From Pseudarthrobacter sp. NS4 (lineage in GTDB: Bacteria; Actinomycetota; Actinomycetes; Actinomycetales; Micrococcaceae), in the NCBI RefSeq assembly GCF_024758005.1, contig NZ_CP103288.1, positions 3,038,001 to 3,102,000 on the forward strand: a stretch of DNA of 64,000 nt. Direction: 5' to 3'. The notes below the pieces were generated by a model. That model worked only from the letters and a program-made list of their open reading frames with translations, had not been told where the DNA came from and did not search any database. Shown here piece after piece: positions 26,473-35,057 of the stretch (position 1 is its first letter; each line of letters begins with the position of its first letter). The position numbers were made by a program, and so were the translations under genes.

Positions 26473-26508
26473 TTGATTTTCGATAGAATCGCATTGTTGA
26501 TCGATAAA
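26473..26508 (+). promoter_or_regulatory. Phased direct repeats before the DUF2975-HTH pair
   Basis: TTGATTTTCGATAGA (26473-26487) and TTGTTGATCGATAAA (26494-26508) agree at 12 of 15 positions, and their starts are 21 bases apart, two helical turns. The second copy runs into the AAAGGAG ribosome-binding site. This fits an autoregulatory operator for the HTH protein encoded two genes in. Confidence 0.45.
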
Positions 26509-26518
26509 GGAGACCCAA

Positions 26519-27010
26519 ATGGGAAAACTGTCCGTCCTCGCGCTGCGCATCGTCATTGCGCTGGTCCTCGCCGGTTCGTTGTTCGTGCAGGTGTGGATGG
26601 TGCCGCTGATCTCCATCGACCTTGAGGAAGCGGGCGCGCCCACTGGTCCGCGCATCGCGTTTCTGGCCATCGTGGTCCTGGGCATTGTCTGTATACAGGT
26701 CACTGCCGTATGCGTATGGCGGCTGCTGACCATGGTCCGACGGGGAACCGTCTTCTCCCACGGCGCCTTCAGGTATGTGGACGTGATTTTCGGCGCTATC
26801 GCGACAGCAGCGCTGCTCATGTTCGGGATCGCCGTGCTCCTGGCTCCGGGAGACGTCGCCCCCGGAATTGTCCTGCTGATCTGCGGCGCATCCCTCATGA
26901 TTGCGGGCGTGGCGCTGATTGTGTTGGTGCTCCGCATGCTGCTGGCACAGGCCGTAGCCCGCGAGGCCGAAGCCAAGCACCTGCGCTCTGAACTCGACGA
27001 GGTGATCTGA
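26519..27010 (+). CDS. DUF2975-type four-helix membrane protein
   Basis: 163-residue membrane protein with four hydrophobic helices (about 6-27, 46-68, 88-108, 117-141) and a charged C-terminal tail (REAEAKHLRSELDEVI). Size, topology and linkage to a small HTH regulator match the DUF2975 family. Its biochemical role is not established; a membrane sensor or anchor for the HTH protein is a guess. AAAGGAG is 8 bases upstream, and the stop overlaps the next start as TGATG. Confidence 0.75.
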   Translation: MGKLSVLALRIVIALVLAGSLFVQVWMVPLISIDLEEAGAPTGPRIAFLAIVVLGIVCIQVTAVCVWRLLTMVRRGTVFSHGAFRYVDVIFGAIATAALLMFGIAVLLAPGDVAPGIVLLICGASLMIAGVALIVLVLRMLLAQAVAREAEAKHLRSELDEVI

Positions 27011-27255
27011 TGGCAATCATCGTCGATATCGATGTGGCGCTGGCCAAGCGCAAGATGCCTGTCGGGGTGCTCGCCGAGCGCGTTGGAATCACACCCGCGA
27101 ACCTGGCCGTGCTCAAGAACGGGCGGGCAAAGGCAGTACGGTTCACTACCCTCGAGGCACTGTGCGAGGTGCTGGAGTGCCAGCCGGGCGACCTGCTGCG
27201 GTGGGAACCGGATGGCCAGGCTGACCCGTCCGGTGATGATCACCCAACTCAGTAG
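27010..27255 (+). CDS. Small Cro/C1-type HTH regulator (YozG-like)
   Basis: 81-residue DNA-binding protein. It begins MAIIVDIDVALAKRKMPVGV, with a helix-turn-helix across about 18-55 (LAERVGITPANLAVLKNGR) and FTTLEALCEVLECQPGDLLR, the pattern of the YozG/YvaO-like family usually paired with DUF2975. It is translationally coupled to the upstream gene. The stop codon lies inside the left edge of a 50-bp palindrome. It probably regulates its own operon. Confidence 0.85.
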   Translation: MAIIVDIDVALAKRKMPVGVLAERVGITPANLAVLKNGRAKAVRFTTLEALCEVLECQPGDLLRWEPDGQADPSGDDHPTQ

Positions 27256-27300
27256 CAGCAGGTGTCGTTTTCAGGCCTGAAAACGACACCTGCTGCTACT
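27251..27300. repeat. 50-bp perfect palindrome between HTH gene and map
   Basis: The 25 bases 27251-27275 (core AGCAGGTGTCGTTTTCAGG) are exactly complementary to 27276-27300, with no spacer. It overlaps the HTH stop codon and ends 9 bases before the map stop. There is no T run on either side, so it is not a textbook terminator, though a cruciform or mRNA hairpin is expected. It could be a mobile REP-like element. Confidence 0.85.
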
Positions 27301-27309
27301 TACATGCGT

Positions 27310-28137
27310 TTAGGGGATGGGCACGGGGGTGACGCCGAGCGGCACAAGGTGCTCCGCGCCGCCGTCGGGCGCGGACAACACCCAGATGCCCTTGTCATGG
27401 ACCGCCACGGAATGCTCCCACTGGCAGGAACGCTTGCCGTCGGTGGTCACCACGGTCCAGTCGTCCTCCAGCACGGCCGTCTCAATGCCGCCGCGCACCA
27501 GCATCGGCTCAATCGCAAGGCACAGGCCGGGCTTGATCTTGGGCCCGCGGTGGCTGGTCCGGTAGTTCAGGACGTCCGGCGCCATATGCATCTCGGAACC
27601 GATGCCGTGCCCCACGTAGTCCTCCAGGATGCCCAGCGGTTTCCCGGGCACAGAAGAAACGTAATCATCGATGGCGGCGCCGACATCGCCCACATGGGTG
27701 CCGGTGGCCAGGGCTGCGATCCCCCGCCACATGGCAGCGCGGGTGACGTCAGAGAGCCGCTGGTCCTCGGGATCGGCGGTTCCAACAATCACGGTGCGGG
27801 CGGAGTCGGAGTGCCAGCCGTCAACAATGGCACCGCCGTCGATCGAGATGATGTCACCGTCCCGCAGGACACGGCCGCCCGGGATGCCGTGCACCACCTC
27901 GTCATTGACCGACGTGCAGATGGAGGCCGGGAACCCGTGGTATCCGAGGAAGTTGGACTTCGCGCCGGCTTCGTTCAGGACGGCGGCAAAAACGTCGTCG
28001 AGGTGCTTGGTGGTGACACCGGGTGCCGCGGCGGCAACAGCCGCGTCCAGGGCGCGGCCCAGGACCAGGCCTGCCTCGTGCATGGTGCGCATCTGGGCAT
28101 TGTTCTTGTACTCAATGCGGGGCTGGCCAAAGGCCAT
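27310..28137 (-). CDS. map: Methionine aminopeptidase, type I
   Basis: Removes the initiator methionine from nascent proteins. 275 residues. The five metal ligands are D100, D111, H177, E210 and E241, in SIDGG, HSDSARTV, GHGIG, AIEPML and WEHSVAV. It has the extra N-terminal segment seen in many actinobacterial type Ic enzymes, but only as a short version. It follows adk in the secY-adk-map order, separated by a hairpin. Its 3' end faces the HTH gene. Confidence 0.96.
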   Translation of the reverse strand: MAFGQPRIEYKNNAQMRTMHEAGLVLGRALDAAVAAAAPGVTTKHLDDVFAAVLNEAGAKSNFLGYHGFPASICTSVNDEVVHGIPGGRVLRDGDIISIDGGAIVDGWHSDSARTVIVGTADPEDQRLSDVTRAAMWRGIAALATGTHVGDVGAAIDDYVSSVPGKPLGILEDYVGHGIGSEMHMAPDVLNYRTSHRGPKIKPGLCLAIEPMLVRGGIETAVLEDDWTVVTTDGKRSCQWEHSVAVHDKGIWVLSAPDGGAEHLVPLGVTPVPIP

Positions 28138-28160
28138 GGGTGTGTTCCTTTCAAATGGCT

Positions 28161-28191
28161 GAGGCTCCTCCCGTGTACCGGGAGGAGCCTC
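28161..28191. other. Hairpin between adk and map
   Basis: GAGGCTCCTCCC and GGGAGGAGCCTC form a 12-bp perfect stem with a 7-base loop between the adk stop and the map start. No T run follows in the operon direction, so mRNA processing or partial attenuation is more likely than full termination. Confidence 0.55.
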
Positions 28192-28209
28192 GGAAAACCG
28201 CTGCCTGGA

Positions 28210-28788
28210 TCAGGCTGCCTGTGCCGCCTTGATGGCCTGCATCACGCGATCGGTCACTTCGTCAATCGGGCCGATGCCGTCAACCTGGGTGAGGATGCCG
28301 CGCTCGGCATACTTTGCCACCACAGCTTCGGTCTGCTCGTGGTACAGGTCAAGGCGGTGGCGGATGACGGCTTCATTGTCGTCGCTCCGGCCCGTTTCCT
28401 TGGCCCGGCCGAGGAGGCGGTGCACCAGTTCCTCGTCGTCGGCAGTCAGCTGCAGGACGACGTCGAGCTTCTCCTCACCCTTGGCGAGGATCTCGTCCAG
28501 GTAATCCACCTGCGCGGTGGTGCGGGGGTAGCCGTCCAGCAGGAAGCCGCTTTCGACGTCGGCCTCGCTGAGCCGGTCGCGCACCATCTTGTTGGTCACG
28601 CTGTCCGGAACGAAATCGCCCGCATCCATGTACTTCTTGGCTTCAATGCCAAGCGGGGTCTCGCCCTTTACATTGGCGCGGAAGATGTCGCCGGTGGAGA
28701 TCGCCACAACGCCGAGGCGCTCCGAGATCCGCTCCGCCTGCGTTCCTTTTCCGGAACCGGGAGGTCCAATAATCAGCATTCTCGTCAT
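28210..28788 (-). CDS. adk: Adenylate kinase, short form
   Basis: Interconverts ATP plus AMP and two ADP. 192 residues, with P-loop GPPGSGKGT (8-16), the AMP-binding STGDIFR, and LLDGYPRT. The lid segment between LVHRLLGRAKETGRSDD and the C-terminus is short and lacks the zinc-binding cysteines, the usual form in actinobacteria. Its ATG overlaps the secY stop by four bases (ATGA). Confidence 0.97.
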   Translation of the reverse strand: MTRMLIIGPPGSGKGTQAERISERLGVVAISTGDIFRANVKGETPLGIEAKKYMDAGDFVPDSVTNKMVRDRLSEADVESGFLLDGYPRTTAQVDYLDEILAKGEEKLDVVLQLTADDEELVHRLLGRAKETGRSDDNEAVIRHRLDLYHEQTEAVVAKYAERGILTQVDGIGPIDEVTDRVMQAIKAAQAA

Positions 28789-30095
28789 CGCAAAAGCCCT
28801 TCGTAGTGACGTTGTTGTAGCTGCGCATCAATTTGCTTGACGGTCTCCAGACCAACGCCCACCATGATGAGGATCGAGGTGCCACCGAACGGGAAGTTCT
28901 GGTTCGCGTTGATTAGTACCAGTGCCACCAGAGGGATCAGCGCCACGAAGCCAAGGTACAGGGCACCGGGCAGGGTGATCCGGGAGAGCACGTACTGCAG
29001 GTAGTCAGCGGTCGGCTTGCCGGCGCGGATACCTGGGATGAAGCCGCCGTACTTCTTCATGTTGTCCGACACTTCTTCAGGGTTGAAGGTGATCGAAACG
29101 TAGAAGTAGGTAAAGAACACGATCATGGCGAAGTACAGAACCATGTAGATCGGCTGGTCGCCGCGGACCAGGTTGTTGTTGATCCATTCGACCCACGGCT
29201 GGAGCTGCTCGCCCTGCCTGGGCTGGTTGAACTGTGAGATCAGGCCCGGCAGATACAGCATGGAGGAAGCGAAGATCACCGGGATAACGCCGGCCATGTT
29301 CACCTTGATGGGGATGTAGGTGCTGGTTCCGCCCACTGTGCGGCGGCCGATCATCCGTTTGGCGTACTGCACGGGCACACGCCGCTGCGACTGTTCGACG
29401 AAGACCACCAGTGCCACGGTCAGCAGGCCGATGGCCAGGACGGTGAAGAACGTTGCCGGTCCCTGCGAGCTCCAGATGGCGCCGAGGGAGGTGGGGAACG
29501 TCGCTGCGATGGAAGTGAAGATGAGCAGCGACATACCGTTGCCCACACCCTTCTCCGTAACAAGCTCGCCCATCCACATAATCAGGCCGGTGCCGGCCGT
29601 CAGCGTGATGATGAGCAGGATGGTGGTGATGACGCTGTTATCAGGAATGATCGGGAGCGCGCAGCCCGGCAGCAACTGGCCGGAGCGGGCCAGGGATACC
29701 AGGGTGGTGGCATTGAGCAGGCCCAGGGCAATGGTGAGGTACCGAGTGTACTGTGTCAGCTTTGACTGGCCCGAAGCACCCTCTTCGTACAGCTCCTGGA
29801 ACCGGGGGATGACCACCCGGAGTAGCTGGACGATAATGCTCGCCGTAATGTAGGGCATGATGCCCAGGGCGAAGATGGACACCTGGAGCAACGCACCGCC
29901 GCTGAACAGGTTAACGAGCTCGTACAGCCCGCCTGCCGTCTGACCGTTCTGCAAGCATTGCTGGACATTCTGGTAGTCCACACCTGGCGAGGGAATGAAA
30001 GCACCCAAGCGGAAAATGGTGATGATTCCCAGCGTGAACAACAACTTGCGTCGCAGATCAGGCGTGCGAAAGGCCCGGCCAAATGCGCTAAGCAA
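28785..30095 (-). CDS. secY: Preprotein translocase subunit SecY
   Basis: Central channel of the Sec translocon. The TTG start at 30095 gives 436 residues (LLSAFGRAFRTPDLRRKLLF) and has AGGAGG four bases upstream. A longer frame from 30185 adds 30 residues with no similarity. About ten membrane helices are visible, with the plug/lateral-gate region SPGVDYQNVQQCLQ and the cytoplasmic loop NPEEVSDNMKKYGGFIPGIR. A strong terminator separates it from rplO, so it needs its own promoter in 30096-30240. Confidence 0.96.
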   Translation of the reverse strand: MLSAFGRAFRTPDLRRKLLFTLGIITIFRLGAFIPSPGVDYQNVQQCLQNGQTAGGLYELVNLFSGGALLQVSIFALGIMPYITASIIVQLLRVVIPRFQELYEEGASGQSKLTQYTRYLTIALGLLNATTLVSLARSGQLLPGCALPIIPDNSVITTILLIITLTAGTGLIMWMGELVTEKGVGNGMSLLIFTSIAATFPTSLGAIWSSQGPATFFTVLAIGLLTVALVVFVEQSQRRVPVQYAKRMIGRRTVGGTSTYIPIKVNMAGVIPVIFASSMLYLPGLISQFNQPRQGEQLQPWVEWINNNLVRGDQPIYMVLYFAMIVFFTYFYVSITFNPEEVSDNMKKYGGFIPGIRAGKPTADYLQYVLSRITLPGALYLGFVALIPLVALVLINANQNFPFGGTSILIMVGVGLETVKQIDAQLQQRHYEGLLR

Positions 30096-30242
30096 GCGTC
30101 CTCCTGTGGTGTCAATGAGAGTGGTGTGATGGGGCTCAATAATCCCAACAACCGAGTCTAACGGTTGTATGCGCCATGCGAACAATCCGCAGCAGCGCGC
30201 ATGCGCCCGATGGCGGGAAAAATACGGCGGGTGGATGTGAAA

Positions 30243-30284
30243 AACTCCCGGTGACCGGGGCCATGGCCCCGGTCACCGGGAGTT
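30243..30284 (-). terminator. 42-bp perfect palindromic terminator after rplO
   Basis: AACTCCCGGTGACCGGGGCC is fully complementary across the centre CCATGG, making a 21-bp stem. In the minus direction it is followed by TTTTTC when the flanking bases are included. It ends the spc operon 27 bases beyond the rplO stop. Confidence 0.85.
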
Positions 30285-30310
30285 CAACAACAGGCTTTCG
30301 CCCACCGGCT

Positions 30311-30796
30311 CTAGAGAGCGGTGGTGCTTCCGCCTGCTGCAGCGATCTTTTCAGCGGCGCTGGCCGAGAATGCGTGGGCGGTGACGTCAACCTTGACGGT
30401 GATGTCGCCGGTGCCCAGCACCTTGACGGGCTGGTTCTTGCGAACGGCACCCTTTTCGACCAGGTTCTCCACGGTGACTGCGCCACCTTCCGGGAACAGC
30501 TCGTTGAGCTTGTCCAGGTTTACAACCTGGAACTCAACCCGGAACGGGTTCTTGAAGCCGCGCAGCTTCGGCAGGCGCATGTGCAGCGGCAGCTGGCCGC
30601 CGGCAAAGCCAGCCTTGATCTGGTAGCGGGCTGCAGTACCCTTTGTACCGCGACCGGCGGTCTTACCCTTGGAACCTTCACCACGACCAACACGGGTCTT
30701 AGCGGTTTTGGCACCCGGGGCGGGACGCAGGTGGTGAACCTTCAGGGCGTTCTGCTTGTCAGCAGACTGTCCATTGTCAGCAGTGTTCTCTGCCAT
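30311..30796 (-). CDS. rplO: 50S ribosomal protein L15
   Basis: uL15, a late-assembly large-subunit protein. 161 residues. The Gly/Arg-rich loop [20 protein letters not shown] and [18 protein letters not shown] are diagnostic. Last gene of the spc operon, with the terminator directly downstream. Confidence 0.98.
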   Translation of the reverse strand: MAENTADNGQSADKQNALKVHHLRPAPGAKTAKTRVGRGEGSKGKTAGRGTKGTAARYQIKAGFAGGQLPLHMRLPKLRGFKNPFRVEFQVVNLDKLNELFPEGGAVTVENLVEKGAVRKNQPVKVLGTGDITVKVDVTAHAFSASAAEKIAAAGGSTTAL

Positions 30797-31003
30797 TTAC
30801 TTCGCCTCCTCTACCTTTACCAGGTGCGGAACCGTGTTGAGCATTCCAACCGTCACGGCGTCGGCGGTGCGGACAACGGTCTGTCCGATACGCTTCAGGC
30901 CGAGTGACCGCAGGGTGTCGCGCTGGTTCTGCTTGCCGCCAATGGCGGACTTGATCTGAGTGATCTCCAACTGGGCGTCGGAGGGAATCAGGTTCTTAGC
31001 CAT
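30797..31003 (-). CDS. rpmD: 50S ribosomal protein L30
   Basis: uL30, 68 residues, with [20 protein letters not shown] and [12 protein letters not shown]. Sits between rpsE and rplO as usual; the stop abuts the rplO start. Confidence 0.97.
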   Translation of the reverse strand: MAKNLIPSDAQLEITQIKSAIGGKQNQRDTLRSLGLKRIGQTVVRTADAVTVGMLNTVPHLVKVEEAK

Positions 31004-31005
31004 AA

Positions 31006-31734
31006 CTAGGCACCTGCCTTCGAATTCAGGAGAGCCTTCACCAGTGCCGGCGGAGCGATCTCGTCGAGGGGCAAGCCGCGGCGTGCTGCCACTGCTGCCG
31101 GCTCTTCGAGGCGCTTCAGGGCATCAACGGTCGCGTGAACGATGTTGATGGCGTTGGAGGAACCGAGCGACTTGGAGAGGATGTCGTGGATGCCCACGCA
31201 CTCCAGTACTGCACGGACCGGGCCACCGGCGATAACACCGGTACCGGCGGAAGCCGGACGCAGCATTACGACGCCGGCAGCAGCCTCACCCTGAACGCGG
31301 TGCGGGATGGTGTTGCCAACGCGGGGAACGCGGAAGAAGGACTTCTTGGCCTCTTCAACGCCCTTCGCGATTGCGGCAGGAACTTCCTTAGCCTTGCCGT
31401 AGCCAACGCCGACCATGCCGTTACCGTCACCGACGACGACCAGGGCGGTGAAGCTGAAGCGACGACCACCCTTGACCACCTTGGAAACGCGGTTGATGGT
31501 GACGACGCGCTCTACGAACTGGCTCTTCTCGGCTTCACGGCCGCCGTCGCGGCCGCCACGGCCACCACGCTCGCCGCGGCCCTGGCCACGGTCGCCACGC
31601 TCGCCGCGACGAGCGCCGCCACGGCGGTCGTCAGCAGCGGCGGGGGCAGTGGTCTCAGTGGCCGGAGCAGCTACGGCTTCAGTCGCCTTCTGATCTGCAG
31701 ACACAGTGTCCTTTTCCTTGTTTGCTTCCGTCAC
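31006..31734 (-). CDS. rpsE: 30S ribosomal protein S5 with RGG-like N-terminal extension
   Basis: uS5, needed for decoding accuracy and mRNA unwinding at the entry channel. The conserved part starts near residue 75 ([21 protein letters not shown]) and includes [17 protein letters not shown]. The first 70 residues are an Ala/Thr/Glu stretch and then an Arg/Gly-rich segment with repeated RGG, RGER and GRGGR. At 242 residues it is well above the roughly 166 of E. coli. It overlaps rplR by four bases. Confidence 0.97.
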   Translation of the reverse strand: MTEANKEKDTVSADQKATEAVAAPATETTAPAAADDRRGGARRGERGDRGQGRGERGGRGGRDGGREAEKSQFVERVVTINRVSKVVKGGRRFSFTALVVVGDGNGMVGVGYGKAKEVPAAIAKGVEEAKKSFFRVPRVGNTIPHRVQGEAAAGVVMLRPASAGTGVIAGGPVRAVLECVGIHDILSKSLGSSNAINIVHATVDALKRLEEPAAVAARRGLPLDEIAPPALVKALLNSKAGA

Positions 31735-32114
31735 AGTGACAGCCCACCTTCACGTGCACCGTCAGCGACGGCGGCGATCCGGCCGTGGTACTTGTTACCA
31801 CCGCGGTCGAAGACAACAGCTTCGATACCGGCAGCCTTCGCACGCTCGGCGACGAGCTCGCCAACGCGCTTGGCCTTGGCAGTCTTGTCACCGTCGAATG
31901 CACGAAGGTCGGCTTCCAGAGTGGACGCGCTCGCTACGGTCAGGCCCTTGGTGTCATCGACAACCTGGACGAATACGTGGCGTGCGGAACGGTTGACGAC
32001 CAGACGAGGACGTACAGCCGTACCGGAGATGCGCTTACGGATACGAAGCTGGCGGCGGCTGCGCGAAGCAGACTTGCTCTTGTTCGTACGCTTCTTGTTA
32101 ATTGAGATGGCCAT
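31731..32114 (-). CDS. rplR: 50S ribosomal protein L18
   Basis: uL18, a 5S-rRNA binding protein, 127 residues. Contains [20 protein letters not shown] and [18 protein letters not shown] at the C-terminus. Standard position between rplF and rpsE. Confidence 0.98.
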   Translation of the reverse strand: MAISINKKRTNKSKSASRSRRQLRIRKRISGTAVRPRLVVNRSARHVFVQVVDDTKGLTVASASTLEADLRAFDGDKTAKAKRVGELVAERAKAAGIEAVVFDRGGNKYHGRIAAVADGAREGGLSL

Positions 32115-32116
32115 GG

Positions 32117-32653
32117 TTACTTACCAGCCTTTCCGACCTTGCGGCGGATGACTTCGCCGGCGTAACGGATGCCCTTGCCCTTATAGGGGTCCGGCTTCCG
32201 CAGCTTGCGAATGTTGGCAGCAACCTCGCCGACCTGCTGCTTGTTGATACCTGAAACAGAGAGCTTGGTCGGGGTCTCAACTGCAAAGGTGATGCCTTCC
32301 GGTGCGGAGACGCTAACCGGGTGGCTGAAACCGAGAGCGAACTCAAGGTCAGATCCCTTAGCCTGAACGCGGTAACCGGTACCAACGATTTCAAGCTTCT
32401 TCTCGTAGCCCTTGGTAACGCCCTCGATCATGTTGGAGATCAGGGTGCGGGTCAGGCCGTGGAGAGAGCGGGATGCGCGCTCGTCGTTCGGGCGGGCGAC
32501 AGTCAGGGTGTCTGCATCCAGGGTGACCTCGATCGGGCTGGCCACAGTGTGGTTCAGCTCGCCCTTGGTACCCTTGACGCTGACGACAGAGCCGTCAACC
32601 TTGACCTCAACGCCGGCAGGAACGGTGATGGGGAGACGTCCAATACGTGACAT
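32117..32653 (-). CDS. rplF: 50S ribosomal protein L6
   Basis: uL6 near the factor-binding centre, 178 residues, two similar alpha/beta domains. [17 protein letters not shown] opens it, and the C-terminus reads [16 protein letters not shown]. The stop precedes rplR by two bases. Confidence 0.98.
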   Translation of the reverse strand: MSRIGRLPITVPAGVEVKVDGSVVSVKGTKGELNHTVASPIEVTLDADTLTVARPNDERASRSLHGLTRTLISNMIEGVTKGYEKKLEIVGTGYRVQAKGSDLEFALGFSHPVSVSAPEGITFAVETPTKLSVSGINKQQVGEVAANIRKLRKPDPYKGKGIRYAGEVIRRKVGKAGK

Positions 32654-32671
32654 TATTCTCTTCCTTTCCCG

Positions 32672-33070
32672 TTACCAGACGTACGCGAGGACTTCGCCGC
32701 CCACGCCCTTCTTGCCGGCCTGCTTGTCAGTCAGGAGGCCGGAAGAGGTGGACAGGATTGCGACACCCAGGCCACCCAGCACGTGCGGCAGGTTGGTGGA
32801 CTTTGCGTAAACACGCAGGCCCGGCTTGGAAATACGGCGAACGCCAGCGATGGAACGCTCGCGGTTCGGTCCGAACTTGAGCTCGATGGTCAGCTTCTTG
32901 CCAACCTCAGCGTCCTCTTCCTTCCAGCCGGCGATGAAGCCCTCGGCCTTAAGGATGTCGGCGACGCGTGCCTTGAGCTTGCTGTACGGCATGGACACGG
33001 TGTCGTGGTATGCCGAGTTTGCATTGCGCAGACGCGTGAGCATGTCTGCGACAGGATCTGTCATTGTCAT
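32672..33070 (-). CDS. rpsH: 30S ribosomal protein S8
   Basis: uS8, binds the central domain of 16S rRNA, 132 residues: [17 protein letters not shown] and the C-terminal [19 protein letters not shown]. Upstream only 88 bases separate it from rplE, so no rpsN gene is present where many bacteria carry one. Confidence 0.98.
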   Translation of the reverse strand: MTMTDPVADMLTRLRNANSAYHDTVSMPYSKLKARVADILKAEGFIAGWKEEDAEVGKKLTIELKFGPNRERSIAGVRRISKPGLRVYAKSTNLPHVLGGLGVAILSTSSGLLTDKQAGKKGVGGEVLAYVW

Positions 33071-33158
33071 GGTGGGCTCTTGCCCTTCCTCATAACGGTT
33101 TCCGCGGTTCCGCTTCCACAGATGGAAGCCGTACCGCCGGACCTTTTACGTAGTTAGA

Positions 33159-33740
33159 TTAGTCTTCGGCCTTGAACGGGAAGCCAAGCGCCTTGAGCAG
33201 CGCGCGGCCTTCGTCATCGGTCTTTGCAGTGGTAACAACCGTGATATCCATACCGCGGGTGCGGTCGATCTTGTCCTGGTCGATTTCGTGGAACATAACC
33301 TGCTCGGTCAGACCGAAGGTGTAGTTGCCGTTGCCATCGAACTGCTTGCCGGACAGGCCGCGGAAGTCCCTGATACGGGGCAGTGCGAGCGTGACCAGGC
33401 GGTCCAGGAATTCCCACATGCGGTCGCCACGGAGCGTAGCGTGTGCACCGATGGGCATGCCTTCGCGCAGCTTGAACTGTGCGATCGACTTGCGGGCCTT
33501 GGTTACCTGCGGCTTCTGGCCGGTGATCTGGGTCAGATCGCGGACAGCTCCGTCGATCAGCTTGGAGTCCTTGGCGGCATCTCCAACACCCATGTTCACA
33601 ACGACCTTCACGAGGCGGGGAACCTGGTTGACGTTTTCGTACTTGAATTCCTCAATGAGCGTGCTCTTGATGGATTCGGCGTACTTGGTCTTCAGACGAG
33701 GAACGATCTTCGTTGCCGGAGTCTCGAGAGTCTCAGTCAT
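33159..33740 (-). CDS. rplE: 50S ribosomal protein L5
   Basis: uL5, binds 5S rRNA and contacts P-site tRNA. 193 residues, with [37 protein letters not shown] and [19 protein letters not shown]. Its start codon is immediately adjacent to the rplX stop. Confidence 0.98.
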   Translation of the reverse strand: MTETLETPATKIVPRLKTKYAESIKSTLIEEFKYENVNQVPRLVKVVVNMGVGDAAKDSKLIDGAVRDLTQITGQKPQVTKARKSIAQFKLREGMPIGAHATLRGDRMWEFLDRLVTLALPRIRDFRGLSGKQFDGNGNYTFGLTEQVMFHEIDQDKIDRTRGMDITVVTTAKTDDEGRALLKALGFPFKAED

Positions 33741-34102
33741 TAGATGTCCTTCCCTGAGCTCTTGGCCACGCGGATGCGGACTTCGCGCTGCTTACCGTTG
33801 CGTTCAACGGTTTCGGTGCGGAAGCCGACGCGGGTGGGCTTCTTGGTGGACGGGTCAACCAGGGCCACGTTGGAGATGTGGATCGGGGCTTCAACAACCT
33901 CGATGCCACCGGTCTTGGTGCCGCGCTGCGACTGACCGACCTTGGTGTGCTTGGTTACGCGGTTAATGCCTTCAACCAACACGCGGTTGGTGTCGGTGAA
34001 CACGCGCAGGACCTTGCCCTGCTTGCCGCGGTCGCCGCCGCGCTCAGCCTTGGCGCCAGTGATGACCTGAACGAGGTCACCCTTCTTGATCTTTGCAGCC
34101 AT
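33740..34102 (-). CDS. rplX: 50S ribosomal protein L24
   Basis: uL24, assembly initiator with a KOW motif ([21 protein letters not shown]). 120 residues, ending in a short basic tail. Follows rplN by three bases. Confidence 0.98.
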   Translation of the reverse strand: MAAKIKKGDLVQVITGAKAERGGDRGKQGKVLRVFTDTNRVLVEGINRVTKHTKVGQSQRGTKTGGIEVVEAPIHISNVALVDPSTKKPTRVGFRTETVERNGKQREVRIRVAKSSGKDI

Positions 34103-34105
34103 GGA

Positions 34106-34474
34106 CTAGAGCACCTCCGGAGCCAGAGAAACGATCTTCATGAACTTCTTGTCACGCAGTTCACGACCAACCGGTCCGAAGATACGGGTACCGCGGGGGT
34201 CACCGTCGCCCTTCAGGATCACAGCTGCGTTCTCGTCAAACTTGATGTAGGAACCATCCGCACGGCGGCGTTCCTTCTTGGTACGGACGATGACTGCCTT
34301 GACAACATCGCCCTTCTTTACGTTGCCGCCCGGAATTGCGTCCTTGACGGTGGCGACAATGACGTCACCGATGCCTGCGTAGCGACGGCCGGATCCACCG
34401 AGAACGCGAATGGTAAGGATTTCCTTAGCACCCGTGTTGTCGGCGACCTTGAGTCGCGACTCCTGCTGAATCAC
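34106..34474 (-). CDS. rplN: 50S ribosomal protein L14
   Basis: uL14 at the subunit interface. 122 residues starting [20 protein letters not shown], with [20 protein letters not shown]. It heads the spc operon here. The usual immediate upstream neighbour rpsQ lies 583 bases away, so this gene must have its own promoter in that gap. Confidence 0.98.
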   Translation of the reverse strand: MIQQESRLKVADNTGAKEILTIRVLGGSGRRYAGIGDVIVATVKDAIPGGNVKKGDVVKAVIVRTKKERRRADGSYIKFDENAAVILKGDGDPRGTRIFGPVGRELRDKKFMKIVSLAPEVL

Positions 34475-34858
34475 TATTTACTCCTTGCGTCGCGCCGGTT
34501 CTCAGACCGAAAATCTTCCTACGGAATGAGCCTTGCGGAACGGTTGATCGGGGTGTCTCTTGACCTGCCTGGATTTTGCCAGACCAGGCCTAAACGCCCG
34601 TGCCAACAGCAGTTGCTCCCATCCGGTCCGGGACTGGTCCCGGGCGCAAGGGGGCACTATGCCTTGGCACGCTTGTTTACGAGGTTGATGACGGCGCACG
34701 AAAGGCGCCATACAAACTCAATATCCTAGCACAGGTTGGGCCTGTCCCCATATCACCCGGCAGCGCTCGGCCGCAAGACGGACGACGTCGTCACGTACGG
34801 CAGCCTATTGGCCCACTTGGGCTGCCACTCCCCCGCCAGGCCGCGGCGGCGCCGTCGT

Positions 34859-34960
34859 ACGCTCTCTCACTTAATGGGCGTTTTTCATCGACGCTCTCTC
34901 CCTCTCCGCAGGAAAAGTGAGAGAGCATCCTTCCAAAACCTGCGTTAAGTGAGAGAGCGT
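34859..34960. repeat. Nested inverted repeat of GCTCTCTC units
   Basis: ACGCTCTCTCACTTAA (34859-34874) is perfectly inverted at 34945-34960. An inner, less perfect pair starts ACGCTCTCTC at 34891 and reads AAGTGAGAGAGCAT at 34915-34928. Each half contains two copies of the unit spaced about 32 bases apart, and the two halves are related in sequence across the whole 50 bases. The structure resembles a small non-autonomous mobile element or REP-type doublet. Confidence 0.65.
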
Positions 34961-35011
34961 CCAGGCAGAAGCCGACGACGGCGTCGGGTGCGTTCCGCTG
35001 TTAACGAGGAA

Positions 35012-35038
35012 GCCCCCGCTCCCGGAGGGAGCAGGGGC
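35012..35038 (-). terminator. Hairpin ending the S10 operon after rpsQ
   Basis: GCCCCCGCTCCC pairs with GGGAGCAGGGGC (one mismatch) 20 bases beyond the rpsQ stop. On the minus strand it is followed by TTCCTCG, a weak T tract. It is a likely terminator, consistent with the split operon. Confidence 0.55.
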
Positions 35039-35057
35039 CACAGCTAAGCAGCAGGTG

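Larger units (their letters stand above)
34475..35057. other. 583-base gap splitting the S10 and spc operons
   Basis: No coding sequence can be supported here. From left to right it holds the rplN upstream region (34475-34858), a nested inverted repeat built from GCTCTCTCACTT units (34859-34960), and the hairpin that ends rpsQ (35012-35038). The rplN promoter must be left of the repeat or within it; I could not identify it. Confidence 0.6.

Noticed and set aside
34859-34960. CRISPR array
   Set aside because: The units are few, inverted rather than direct, and not separated by uniform spacers. No cas genes are in the window.
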